Of a stretch of DNA of 64,000 nucleotides, positions 53,036-64,000 are shown piece after piece (within the stretch, counting starts at the first letter, position 1; each line of letters opens with the position of its first letter). The DNA comes from Exophiala sp. HKRS030 (taxonomy: Eukaryota; Ascomycota; Eurotiomycetes; Chaetothyriales; Herpotrichiellaceae). The DNA lies in NCBI GenBank assembly GCA_023897205.1, contig JAHWDD010000002.1, positions 4,960,001-5,024,000 on the forward strand, read 5' to 3'. The notes beneath the pieces were generated by a model. It worked only from the letters and a program-made list of their open reading frames with translations, made no database searches and had not been told where the DNA came from. The position numbers and the translations under genes were made by a program.

Positions 53036-55480
53036 ATGGCTCAAGATCCGCACCAAATTTCCCAACTCGTCAAGACTCTGGAGAACGCAAAGGGCAAGGG
53101 TAGGGGAGGGAAGAAAAGCTTCTCTTGCAAGAAAACCTCCTTCTCAGTCGACGGATCTCATGGTATCACAGTTGATTCATGGCGCTTCAACGATTGGGAT
53201 TACAAGCGAGACGATCTTCCCACGTACGCCCGGGGTCTTTTCACGACGAAGAGAGCCGATGGAACTCCTGAAATTGCTGTTCGGGGCTACGACAAATTTT
53301 TCAATGTCGACGAAGTCCCAAGTACCCAGTGGGAGAACATAGAGTCGGATACCACTGGTCCATACGAACTCAGTGTCAAGGAGAATGGTTGTATCATCTT
53401 CATCTCAGGGCTGGAAGATGGCACGCTTCTGGTCTGCAGCAAACATTCAACGGGTGCACGTTCAGACGTCGAGGTAAGCCATGCGATGGTAGGGGAGAAG
53501 TGGGTCAAGAGACATGTTGAGAGTGTTGGAAGGACTACTCGAGATTTGGCAAAGGCTTTGAGAGAATTGAACGTAACTGCTGTCGGTGAGCTTTGCGATG
53601 ATGATTTCGAGGAACATGTTTTGGAATACCCTCCTGAGCTTGCCGGCCTTTATCTTCACGGAATCAACTTCAACCAACCCGAATTTGCAACCATGTCTGG
53701 ACAAGAGGTGCATGATTTTGCAGATGCGTGGGGTTTCAAGAAGGCGCAGTATGTCATGATACAATCACTTGATGAGGTCAAAAGCTTCCTACAAAAGTGT
53801 GCTGAGACAGGCTCGTGGGATGGTCGAGACACAGAAGGGTTTGTTGTCAGATGCAAATTGCAAAGCAAGCATGCCCAGAATGGGCCGGATTGGTTCTTCA
53901 AGTACAAATTTGAAGAGCCCTATCTGATGTACCGCCAATGGCGCGAGGCCACAAAAGCCATTATAGCTGGCAAACCTCCCAGATTCAAGAAGCATAAACA
54001 AATCACCGAACAATATCTCCTCTACGCACGTCGGCAACTCGCCAAGGATTCACAGCTGGGAAAGCTCTACAACCAAAACCATGGAATCATCAAAATGCGA
54101 GATGGCTTTCTGGCGGAGATCGGCCAGAAGGGTTCAGATATCATTGCACAGGAGAGAGCGGAGGAAGGAGGCGAGGAATCCCCATCAAACATTGTCTTGG
54201 TTCCCATCGCCACCATTGGATGTGGCAAGACCACAGTGGCTACGGCACTGGTCAAGCTCTTCGATTTCGGACACATTCAAAATGACAATATCGAAGGTCA
54301 AAAGGGACGCCCACAACGATTCGCTTATGGAGTAACCAATGCGATGGCATCTCATAAAGTCGTGATTGCCGATCGCAACAATCATCAGCGCCGGGAAAGA
54401 GAACAAATCATCCAAGATGTTGGTAAGGTTGTTCCACAAGCTCGCTTTGTAGCCTTGCACTATGTGCATGAGCCCAAGAACAGACTTCTTGACGATATTC
54501 GGAAAGTTACTAGACGGCGGGTCCTTGATCGTGGAGACAACCATCAGACGATTCGTGCTGGCAGCAAGAGCCAGGAAGAAATTGTCGGGATTATGGAAGG
54601 CTTCTTGCACCGATTTCAGGGTTGCGACACCAAGACGCCTCCAGACTCGGAATTCGATCTCGTGATTGACCTGGACGTCACCGCTTCATCTGTTGAAAAC
54701 TTGGAGACTGTAATCACACATTTGTACAACACTTATCCAGGTCTCCTTCCTGAGGAAATGCCCAGTCATGAGGATATGGAGAATGCGATCAATTCGGCAC
54801 TTGGACAAGAGGTTGCAACCAAGCATGATCTTTCATTTGGCAAGCCAGCCAACAGCCGTCCAAATCAGAAACCCCAAACGGCGCCTGTAGTTCAGGAGAA
54901 GGAGTTGACACCTCAGCAGGCAATCAACAAACTTGAATACTTTGGTATTACACTCTCCGTCACAAATATCAATTCAATCCTGGCTTCCCTTTTCGACCAA
55001 GCTAGTGGGCAGGAAGCAAGCATGTATAGGTCCTTGAAGCAATCGAAACGTATCCAAGGGGAGTTCCATGTCACACTTATCCACCGGGCTACTGCAGAAT
55101 CAAAACCGGAACTTTGGCTGAACTACACACAAGCTTACAGTACAGCGGTAGAGAAGAAGGAAAGCAAGGACAAGAACAAGCTGGTGCCCAGCCTTGGCCC
55201 AGCGAGGATCAAGCTGGAGCGAGTTGTGTGGGATGATCGCGTCATGGCAATTGTTGTCAGAATCTATCCGACAGAGGGTAGTGCAGCTTGGCAATGTGGT
55301 AATGCTATTCCGCACATTACTATTGGAACTGCTCGACCAGATGTCAAACCAGTCGAAAGCAATGCCCTCTTGGCTAGATGGGAGTCAGGTGAAGGAGTTG
55401 GGTCGACCATCTTCGAGAAGGAAGTGCCGGGCAATGTCATCCTTGAGGGAAATGTAAAGCCGGTGCTACGGCGGTGGTGA
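53036..55480 (+). CDS. TRL1: Fungal tRNA ligase
   Basis: The multifunctional ligase that heals and seals tRNA halves after intron removal and also joins the HAC1-type mRNA in the unfolded protein response. Single exon, 814 residues, ATG at 53036. The N-terminal adenylyltransferase has the nucleotidyl Lys in KENG at residue 115 and a downstream EGFVVRCK. A polynucleotide kinase domain has IATIGCGKTTVA (P-loop near 396). The C-terminal cyclic phosphodiesterase has two HxT motifs, FHVTLIHR near 679 and IPHITIGTA near 757. The length and order are as in other fungal enzymes and all catalytic motifs are intact. Confidence 0.97.
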   Translation: MAQDPHQISQLVKTLENAKGKGRGGKKSFSCKKTSFSVDGSHGITVDSWRFNDWDYKRDDLPTYARGLFTTKRADGTPEIAVRGYDKFFNVDEVPSTQWENIESDTTGPYELSVKENGCIIFISGLEDGTLLVCSKHSTGARSDVEVSHAMVGEKWVKRHVESVGRTTRDLAKALRELNVTAVGELCDDDFEEHVLEYPPELAGLYLHGINFNQPEFATMSGQEVHDFADAWGFKKAQYVMIQSLDEVKSFLQKCAETGSWDGRDTEGFVVRCKLQSKHAQNGPDWFFKYKFEEPYLMYRQWREATKAIIAGKPPRFKKHKQITEQYLLYARRQLAKDSQLGKLYNQNHGIIKMRDGFLAEIGQKGSDIIAQERAEEGGEESPSNIVLVPIATIGCGKTTVATALVKLFDFGHIQNDNIEGQKGRPQRFAYGVTNAMASHKVVIADRNNHQRREREQIIQDVGKVVPQARFVALHYVHEPKNRLLDDIRKVTRRRVLDRGDNHQTIRAGSKSQEEIVGIMEGFLHRFQGCDTKTPPDSEFDLVIDLDVTASSVENLETVITHLYNTYPGLLPEEMPSHEDMENAINSALGQEVATKHDLSFGKPANSRPNQKPQTAPVVQEKELTPQQAINKLEYFGITLSVTNINSILASLFDQASGQEASMYRSLKQSKRIQGEFHVTLIHRATAESKPELWLNYTQAYSTAVEKKESKDKNKLVPSLGPARIKLERVVWDDRVMAIVVRIYPTEGSAAWQCGNAIPHITIGTARPDVKPVESNALLARWESGEGVGSTIFEKEVPGNVILEGNVKPVLRRW

Positions 55481-57043
55481 TGACGGAACAATTGATGAAA
55501 TGCGTGTAGGATTTCGACTGCGACTGCGTTCCAAGGCGTACGACAAAGACACTTGTGAGGCGGCATTTCAAGGCGTCAAGAACAGAGGGCGGCTCCATGG
55601 TAAATGAGATAGAATTCTGGTAAGGGGACAATCATGAGCACAGGCCATGGAAGTTCTGAGAATAGCAATATTCATACGTCAGATTACTTTTAGCAGAACC
55701 CATCGTTCCAAAAGACTACTGTAGCAGGCCTCGCTGAAACTGGAATCTTATTAGTACGTAGCAGCATTGATATGAAGATGTCGGCTAGAAGAGGATGAAA
55801 AGGTAAACGTCTTTCTCAATGCGGTTAATGGAAGAATTGGAGAAGGAAAGTGGTTGCACATGGCAACCCCGGGTTTCAAGAGTAAAAACAACGGGTAGGC
55901 GCGACTTGTGGGAGCTTGAGACTTCAGAGGCAAGAGCTAAAGACGCCAAAAGAGGGCGACCATCCATAATCATAATCCATCCGAAGAAAGGACAAAGTAC
56001 CCAGTTCATCAGTCGAGTACCACTACAACATACCGTCTTTCTTCTTTTCCGTCATCACGTACAGAAACATCTGGTAGTGTGCTTCTTCCTCTTCCTCATT
56101 CTCATATACATACACCCGGAACATCCTGCATCTTTCAACTGATAATACGCATCACGTACTCGAGAGGAGTCGACGCGAAGCCCGAGAAAATCCTCCGTTT
56201 GGTGCGGGGCGGGGGCGGTTAACCAGGCACGCTTGGGGACCACCTAATCCATCGAGGTTAGAGCTCAACAACAGGCGTCAACCAGCGTGCACCAGGCACT
56301 ACCCAGGGTAGGTGCCAGCTACCTAAAGCCACCGAAAGAGCCCCCAGCCAGTCAGAAGCTTACCCGCTAAACCCACCAAAGACCGCTTCCCACCGCGACG
56401 CTCCGTTGCCAAGGAAAAACAACTCGACCTGCTCCACCCAATTGGCGTCAACTCGAAACCTCAGCCTTTTCTCCACGTCCTCTGTTCTGCTTCTGCACCT
56501 CCAAACCTCCAATACCTCAAGTACCTTTGGTTCAACCAAAACACCCAGAACTCATACTATTTTGCTTCTGCAGGATATCAGGTCTGGTCTCAAAGTCCTT
56601 CTGGTCTACCAACTGCATTTGTTATCTTCCTGACCCTCTCCAACCTCCAACGCCTGAACCGTTCTCTTCACCAGTTCTCGCGTCCGGTGCTCGAGTTTCT
56701 CTCCCACGAGTCACCATCAACGCGCCTACCTAGCAACTTGGTGTTTACCACTCAACACTACAAAAGACCACGCGAAGCTTCTGGATAGACCTCGACCTCT
56801 AGGATCCCTCAGAATCTTTGGGTGCTCCCACTCACCTCATCTATCCAACGTGATATCCATTCAAACACGGTCACAGAACTGGTGCGTCATGCTGTCTTGA
56901 TATTCAATCACCACACACGATATGCTGACTCCCTTCAGGTCTGATCTCGTCAAACACATCTGTTACAGCATTCAAGACTCTATCATCATCTGTGAACTCT
57001 CAAAAACACCTAGACACGGCCACAACGGCTTCTCACAGTCAAT
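55481..57043. other. Intergenic region and cyclin leader
   Basis: The 3' flank of TRL1 and upstream region of the cyclin gene. No other gene is supported. The C/T-rich 56400-57043 part looks like a long leader; GTGCGT at 56882 and TTCAG ending at 56939 with a TGCTGAC branch could bound a leader intron. Confidence 0.4.
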
Positions 57044-58653
57044 ATGCCTGCGGTAAGCCCCACCATGCAACACGTCTCACCCGTTTTATACGCGTTTGCT
57101 TCATCCAGTACTAACATCATTTACAGCCACGTACCCGACAGCGAGTCGGTAACAACGAGAATGACGAGAATGTTGCGGCTCAGCCAACTCGTCTAACACG
57201 TGCCAAAGCTGCCGGCCTCTCTGGTTCCGACGAAAGTTCCTCTCTCATTAAGAAATCTCTCCAGACCAAGAAATCTACCACATCGACCCTCAATGGAGTA
57301 CAGAGACGACGCGCTCTAGGTGATGTGACCAATGCTACCAAGGGTGTTGAAATCGTAACGGAAGGAAAGAAACTCGCCGCCACCAAGGTTGGTCTTCAGT
57401 CGAAGGTTGCGCAACCAACCAATGGTGGAGTCCAGAAACTCAGCAGAACCAATTCATCAAGGGCCGCTCTTGGTGTCAAGGACAACAACTCCAAACCCAA
57501 GCCTAGTTCTGATCTAAAGAAACCCGGCAGTGGCTCAGGCGTGCTCAGCAACACTCAGAAGAAGCGTACTCAGACTTCAACCTCAACGGTTGTCTCGTCA
57601 AAAGACGCCACTCCAGACGTTGAAGAGCCACCGAGGAAAAAGTCTATGACCCAAGAAGATGTGGAGGAGATCCAGGCAGAAGAAAGTTCCGACATTGTAG
57701 CCGATCTCGACGCTGAAGATCTAGACGATCCTTCAATGTGTGCAGAATACGTGCGTGAGATCTTTGACTATTACTATCTTCTCGAGGACAACACTGCACC
57801 CAACGCCAATTACATGGATCATCAAGATGATCTCGAGTGGAAGATGAGAGGAATTCTTGTTGACTGGCTCATCGAGGTACATACTCGCTTCCGACTGCTG
57901 CCCGAAACACTCTTCCTGGCTGTCAACATTGTCGATCGATTCCTCTCCCAGAAGGTTGTCCCTCTTGACAAACTGCAACTCGTCGGTATCACAGCCATGT
58001 TTATCGCTTCCAAATATGAAGAGGTACTGTCTCCCCACGTCGGTAACTTTGTCCACGTTGCCGATGATGGCTTCACCATCGATGAAGTATTGAGTGCTGA
58101 GCGCTATACTTTGTCGACATTGAAGTATGACTTGAGTTATCCCAACCCCATGAATTTCTTGCGAAGAATCTCAAAGGCCGACAACTACGACATCCATACT
58201 CGTACCCTCGGAAAGTATTTGATGGAGATCAGTCTTGTAGACCATCGCTTTCTGGAATACAAACAGAGTGTCATCGCTGCCGCTGCCATGTATCTCGCTC
58301 GCATGATCCTTGAGCGTGGAGGCTGGGTATGTTTTGTTGTTCCCCCATAACCATCAATATGCTAACCACCAATACAGGATGCAACACTTGCCAAGTTCGC
58401 TGGTTACACTGAAGAGGAGATCTTGCCTGTCTTTGAGCTCATGATCGACTATCTCCAAGCACCAGTCGCTCACGAGGCACTCTTCAAGAAATATGCAAGC
58501 AAGAAGTTCTTGAAATGTATGTTCAACTTCTGTTCATGTTTGAAAAACTACTGACCCGTTTTAGCTTCCATTCTCTCCCGAAAATGGGCCAAGGACTATT
58601 GTTCCAATCTGAGAAATGGTGGTGCTTCACTGGTTGACGCCAAGTTGCAATAA
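57044..58653 (+). CDS. nimE: G2/M B-type cyclin
   Basis: The mitotic cyclin that activates Cdk1, nuclear and degraded at anaphase. Exons 57044-57052, 57127-58326, 58378-58516 and 58565-58653 give 478 residues. The first coding exon is only nine bases (Met-Pro-Ala); the ATG at 57044 sits in a good context and the intron has normal ends. A textbook destruction box, RRALGDVTN, is near residue 64, followed by a Ser/Thr/Lys-rich N-terminal region. The cyclin box opens with MRGILVDWLIEVH near 243, then PETLFLAVNIVDRFLS and ASKYEEV. The second cyclin fold runs through LAKFAGYTEEEI to the C-terminus. It corresponds to Aspergillus NimE and S. pombe Cdc13. Confidence 0.95.
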
Positions 58654-60372
58654 TAGCATTTATCGCCATCTCATCCAGAGAATTATTTGGCTACACATAT
58701 GCTTGATCCTGATACAACAGGACATAACGTTCATTCTCCTGGGTATGCATGTGTGGATTCTATTGGGCAGCCTACAAGGCCATGCTTCATGTCATCAACA
58801 ATCAACATCACGAACACAGAACGATAACCACATAGAAATTAACTCGACATCGATATCACTAAAACAGACCGCATTCTCCAACCCCATCGACCATCACTGG
58901 CTTTCGCGCTCTGCAAGCAAGCATTCCGTCTGAAGTTGGTTTCTCACAATATACGCATTTCCAAACAAGCGTTGCATTTCGGCAAGGTTAACATTAATGC
59001 GGCAAATCACAGCAAATCGAGTGTTTTGGTCCTCGTTGGACCTTACCTGGTTCAATCAGACTTCGCGCTCCGTCTGTTATGCATGGTGGCGTTGCATCAA
59101 AAATTGAATTCGGTTTATGGCGCATTACTTGAATGAAGGCGAACTTATGGAACTGGAACGCGGGCGTATCATGGCGGCTCTCGGAATGGGCATTGGCCTT
59201 AGGGATGGAAGCTCAACTTGACAAAGCTTGAATCTTGAATCTGTTTTGCTGTCTGAGTGTATTGCGAGAGAAAGTTTTACGCGAGCGATTGAGAAACTTG
59301 GATTGACTCGAATACAATGGGAGTTACTGAATGACTCGAACCAACTTTCGTGCTTTGGATAGGAAGTGCCACATTACTGTTATGGATTGCCACACTATTC
59401 TCCTATGCCATACGAGTATTGTAGAGCACGTATATTGGTCTTCACCATAAGCCGAGCACACCACATACAAATAGCATTCACGTTCTCATTGATGATGATG
59501 ATATCATTTTTGAAATGGCCATTAATTTAACAGGGAACCAAAGATCCTCTCGCAGATGGATCTGCGATTAAGTTCCGTCAAGAGCGACAGTGTATGCCAC
59601 TGGAAGGAAATCTTTCGTTCAGTGAATGAATAGTCGATTGCTCATTAATATGTACTTATGTACATTAGTCGTCCCAACCTGGACCGACCATCCATCTATC
59701 TCTCTCTCCTCAAATGATGCCCTCATTCGACGTAAAACTTGAACTAACGCAAGCCGAAGTGCTATACAATCGTAAACCAAACTACGAAAAGAGATAGATC
59801 TAATAGCTTGCTTATCCCTCATCCCACCCACTGGCTTTTTCTGCGCAGCATTCTCTACTTACTTACTCACCTACCTGTCTACCTGTCTACCAGCACCTAC
59901 GTATGTATCTATCCATCCATCTACCGACCTCTACTTGCGAATCAGACGTTGAAAGGATCCAACTCATTGGGTACTTGGTCACAGCCATACATATATCGCG
60001 AACTGCACGATAGCAACATCACTCAGCACCCATCACAGAGACGTTTCCTTCATGGCTTGTGCTCCAGCTTCCAGCTGGGCAGGAGAAACGGGAGAAGCCT
60101 ACACATTCATCCGGTCTGTTCCCCTTGAGGATATTCTTCTACCGCTGTGATCTGTCGAAGGTGTGGCAGTATGTATGGTAGTTGCTTGCACATTCGAGTA
60201 GCTAACGGCGAAGAGTGAGGCCCTGAAGCGGCAAGCCTCGAGGACGGACATATATTCCTGACCATTACCGCTGTCTGCCAGTCTGCGAGACCTCTATATG
60301 CAGCTATATTCCATAGACCCTGCATGCATGCATGTATGTATGTATGCATGTTTTGCACGAGGGTAGGTCAGT
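58654..60372. other. 1.7-kb intergenic region
   Basis: Nothing coding is supported between the cyclin stop and the HIT gene stop. Simple repeats occur at 59875-59895 (CTACCTGT) and 60323-60350 (GCATGCATGTATG). The long ORFs are motif-free. Confidence 0.4.
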
Positions 60373-61268
60373 TCAGACTTTCCAATCCCGCCTTGTCTTC
60401 TTGCCTTCTCCTGCGGCTGCGACCTCGCGACCAGCACGTCCACCGTCGCCACCAACCTGCACGCTATCCAACCCGTCGACACCCGGTCCAGCACTCTCAA
60501 CCTCACTCTCACCCTCACTCTGCAACTCGAGAGCAATAGCCCTCCTCATCTCAGCAACCAACTCCTCAGCCTCATCCCAATCGAGATCCTCACGCAACCC
60601 CGGCCGAACAGGATGGCATTCCTCATGCGCGCCGACGGCTGCTCGTTGGGCGGGTATCTGCGGGCGTTCTTGAGACTCGCGCCGCCGTGCTTGCCGGAGG
60701 CTCCTCCTCCACTACCACCACCATCGCGTCCAGGATAGACATAGCCCAAGGGCGGTCTGGGAATGACATGGAAATGGACATGGGGGACGACCTGTGCGGC
60801 GCCGGGCCCGTTGTTCTGCACGACGTTGTAATCGGCGTCGCGGTGCGGGATGTCCGGGAGGACGGTGCGCATGACGGCGCGCGCCACCGTGGGGAGGATC
60901 CGTCCGATTGCACCGGCTTCGTGGGCGGATAAGTCGCCGACTTTCACGCGGTGGTGTCGTGGTGCCACCAGCACGTGGCCCCGTGTCAGTGGCATGATGT
61001 CGAGGAATGCGATCACGTCCGCGCTCGAGAAGAGGACGAAGCTTGGTGGGTCGAGGAGTGTCGAGTCTAGCGTCTGAGGGTGGTCGGCTGTGGAGAGGGG
61101 AGAGACTGGTGGGTAGGTGTGTGCGATGATGCAGAAGGGGCAGCTTGGTGTGAAGTTGGGAGTTGGCGAGAGGGAGTCTGGGTCCGTGTTGCTGTCGGGT
61201 TGTGCATGGTGAGTGGTGTGCTCGTGGACGAGCCTGGCTTGGTTTGTCTTGTCGTTGTCGTCGGTCAT
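60373..61268 (-). CDS. HIT-family nucleotide hydrolase, one-base break
   Basis: A histidine-triad protein, probably HINT-like nucleoside phosphoramidase or dinucleotide hydrolase. Single exon, ATG at 61268. The N-terminus has CPFC, then DIMPLTRGHVLVAPRHH and QNNGPGAAQVVPHVHFHVIP, with the HIT motif HVHFHV near residue 166 intact. After RMRNAILFGRG the frame slips at CCCC 60598-60601 (+ strand) and LREDLDWDEAEELVAEMRRA continues in another frame to the stop at 60375-60373. One extra base gives 298 residues. Without it the protein ends at 60546 with an unlikely basic tail. The extended C-terminus is Glu/Gly-rich. Confidence 0.88.
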
Positions 61269-62529
61269 GGTTGGAGTGGTTTCTCGAAGTCGTCTATCTA
61301 GTCGTCTGTCTATACTGAAGGAAATTCACAGTGTTTGGAAGACGGTCCTGCGGCGCCTGTAACCTGTCCTGGATTTCCAGTCTCCCGTCTAACTCGGATA
61401 GCCTCCTTGTTGATGATATAGTCTAAGGCCTAGACACAAGCGACAAGAGCCGTCTTTCCAAAATCGTTTCAGATTCCAAAGCCGCAAGCGGAAACGTCCT
61501 AACCGATGCCCCCAAAATGTCTATGATTCCGAATCACAGAGAAATAGAAAACCTCGAACGTCTCCAAGATCTAGAATCAAGTAAGTATTGACTCCTTTGG
61601 AGATTTTAACTTATCAAATATAAGGGAAGGGCATTTCCGTACCAATATAACACTTAAGTACGTACCTATCTATTATCCCGAGGCTGGGCCAGCTCGATCA
61701 TCGGAGGCAGTGCATGGCTGTGATGTGTGTCTGTGTCTGTGACTCGTGAGTTGTGGTGCCGTAGCTTCTAGCTTGTAGCCTGGAAGACGCAATATGTATG
61801 ATGTCGCTTCGTTTCCGAGAAGTCAACCTCGGCGTTTTTTGTTATTTGGTACGTTGTCGGACACCCGCCAATCCGAGGCGGAGAAGTCATCCCCGCGAAT
61901 CAGCCTTGTCGGACATCTCCCGCCGTCCGCCATCCGCCATCCGCCTTCCAACTTTTGTCTTTGCAGGCCCACGAAGGTGGAAGAAGAAAAGAAACTAAGT
62001 CGTGAAAAGCAGCCTTGGGATCAAAAGCCAGGACTACATTCGTTAGTGCGATGCAGTGTTCGTCGGTGTGTATCTCTGCTAGGGTATTTACTTGGTAGGT
62101 CTTCTGCCTGCGTGTGGTAAGGCTGCTGTTTCTGTTTGAGGTCCCGGCGGTTGCGTGGACACGAGTCCTGGGAGTTCAAAGAGTTAGCACTCGAGTAGTA
62201 CCAATGCGCCGGCACAAGGCGTTGTCGACATTTAGGGAGATTCTGGACTCGGTCCGGTCCGGTTGGTAGGTGCGTCGTTAGAACTCGATAGAAGACTTCG
62301 AAGACAAAAGGGGGAAGGCATTATTTAGATGCAGGTGGTCCCTTGGGTTAGCAGCCTGAATTTTGAAATTTATCGTTCCGGATAGTATAGTTGTTAGCCA
62401 TGTTATAAAGCAGATAGAAATATATGATACAAGACAAGCACAATTCAATCTTCGTTGCTTTTAGCGCGAAACCGTACCCATATTTGTCCTGTCTAGTAAC
62501 ATCAAACGCACCCGGATGATACCAAGATC
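61269..62529. other. Intergenic region
   Basis: Upstream DNA of the HIT gene and 3' flank of the permease. Nothing coding was recognised. TGTGTC repeats occur at 61720-61745 and CCGCCATCCGCC words near 61925. Confidence 0.4.
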
Positions 62530-64000
62530 TCACAATGGATACAACACAACTGACTTGCCCTCCTCCTCCGCCTCAGCTCTCAACTTCCGATTCGCTCTCT
62601 TCAAGTCCAACTTCATCACGATGCAGCAAGCAATACTCAGAGCAGAGAAGCCCATCATCAACAACATGGCCATGAGATACCGCGGTCCATCGGATTTGGG
62701 GAAGAAATAAGGACTCCAAATGTTTCCGAACTGACTAAGTAGATTGACCATTGCGGCGGCGCAAGCACGTTTCTCTGGTGTTTGGTTCAGGGTACTGGCC
62801 GCCCAAGTGTAAACCATGGCGTTAGCTGAGAAGCAGCCGGATGTGTAGAGGAATGAGGCAAAGTAGCGAGCTGGCACATTGAGGGTAGAGACGCTGATGA
62901 TGAACCCGACCATAGCGACAGCCATGGGCACTGAGATATGATAGCCACGCTCTCCGTTACGATCACTGGAGAAGGCTACGAGGAATGACACCACTGCGCC
63001 GACGAGGTAGGGTGGCGATGTGAGGACGAGAGTTATTGTGGTGCTACCAAGGTTGAAGCCTTTCATGATTGTTGGGAAGACTGTAGAGAGGAGATTAGCT
63101 ATCATGAGGGAAATTAAAGGGGCTCAATGGTAGTCTTACAATTGTTGAAGCCATATGCAGTGTGATTGGAACACAGCATGACAACAAAGATCCAAGTCCT
63201 ATAGTCTGTCGCAGCAAGCTTGAGACCATGAAAGACTGACCTATCACTCTCGGGTGTAGAGACGCGATCGCGAGCAATCCTGTCCACGGCGAATTGTCGC
63301 TCATTCTCACTGAACAACCAGCGGCCACTACCGGTCTTAGACTCAGGGTAATCTGGCAGAACGAACATCGCAACACCAGCAGCAACAAAACTCGCAGAAG
63401 ATTCGATGATGAACAACCATCTCCAGCCGGCAAGACCCGCAGTCCCATCTAGACCTGCAAAGATTCCGGCTGCTATGAGACCAGAGAATGCAGTGGCGAG
63501 CACGAGTCCAGAATAGAGAATAGCGGTTCGCAAAGCCAGTTCGCGGCGCGTATACCAACATGAGAGGATGTAGAATGCCTACTACCGTCAGAGAAAGGGA
63601 ATTACTTGTCAGCTAAAAGACTTACTCCTGGGAAGAAGGGTGCCTCGACAATCCCCAAGAAGAATCGCACGGCAATCAAGCCTTGATAACTGTGTGTGCC
63701 TGCTGTTGCACCTGAAACACAAGACCAAATAGCCGCACACAAAGGAAGGTAGAGACTTGGTCGCACACGGGTCAATATCATGTTCGACGGTAATTGTGCA
63801 AGCATGTAACTTTATATGGTCAGCCGGTGTTTATTTTGAGAGTTGAATCTTCATACCCGACGTTGAGAATGGATACAGCAGTATTGAAGTTGTTTCCAAC
63901 CAATCCCAGGTCATCTTCGAAGCTGTTCAGCCTTGCTTGTCTGCCAAGTATGAGCCCAAGCACTGTTCGAGGGAAAGCCAGAACTTACGCAATGTTGTTG
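62530..64000 (-). CDS. ACS/Dal5-family MFS permease, 5' end outside window
   Basis: A plasma-membrane anion:cation symporter of the Dal5/Tna1/Vht1 type (allantoate, nicotinate or vitamin-like substrates). Exons in the window are 64000-63989 (partial), 63940-63857, 63809-63626, 63578-63140 and 63080-62530, about 423 residues, all in phase. The visible part starts NNIAQARLNSFEDDLGLVGN, just after helix 1 in this family, followed by NVGYMLAQLPSNMILTRVRP and FFLGIVEAPFFPG. The second half has the second helix bundle with YTWAASTLNQTPEKRACAAA and a short cytosolic tail. The start codon and first helix lie beyond 64000. The substrate cannot be assigned. Confidence 0.9.

Noticed and set aside
55819..56142. 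107-codon frame downstream of TRL1
   Set aside because: It is open by chance in a 3' flank, with no motif or splice-linked partner.
22934..60601. Programmed frameshifting or insertional RNA editing as the cause of the breaks
   Set aside because: Neither is known for ordinary nuclear genes of these fungi, and the shared G/C-run context fits sequencing error better.

Overview
This window is nuclear DNA of a filamentous ascomycete (Pezizomycotina). The evidence is many short introns (about 47-100 bases) with GT..AG ends and CTAAC/CTRAY-type branch sites, fungal-only families (Zn2Cys6 regulator, Kre9/KNH-like cell-wall protein, Mup1-type permease, Trl1 tRNA ligase), a complex I accessory subunit and a B-type cyclin. 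Gene style points to Eurotiomycetes, perhaps Chaetothyriales, but that is inference. No tRNA, rRNA, CRISPR or intact transposon was recognised. About 23 protein genes are supported.

Layout: (1) 1-2.1 kb: a small, probably lipid-anchored unknown protein and simple repeats. (2) 2.1-9.6 kb: an apparent glycoside-use cluster: sugar transporter (-), GH3 beta-glucosidase (+) on a shared 908-bp promoter holding about eight copies of a CGGAGA-core motif, and a Zn2Cys6 regulator (-). (3) 10.7-16.6 kb: type II membrane glycosyltransferase-like protein, a Kre9/KNH-like surface protein and a methionine-type permease. (4) 16.6-20.9 kb: gene-poor, possible gene remnants. (5) 20.9-31.8 kb: Grx6/7-like glutaredoxin, a conserved unknown protein, ECT1, a complex I 21-kDa subunit, an SDR whose catalytic Tyr is Cys, and a D-2-hydroxyacid dehydrogenase. 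(6) 32.1-39.8 kb: DNA2 and a Sir2/Hst1-type deacetylase, head to head. (7) 40.7-44.9 kb: 2-oxodicarboxylate carrier and a bHLH regulator, followed by 5 kb without a gene. (8) 50.2-58.7 kb: SFT2, ankyrin protein, TRL1 and B-type cyclin. (9) 60.4-64 kb: HIT protein and an ACS-family permease cut by the window end.

The most striking cross-window pattern is that seven one-base breaks in five otherwise intact genes all lie in G or C runs, all lack exactly one base, and all total lengths return to a multiple of three when one base per run is allowed. The simplest reading is homopolymer undercalling in the assembly, not gene decay. The most interesting biological unit is the transporter/beta-glucosidase/regulator cluster with its motif array. 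I did not see a convincing new defence or mobile system.
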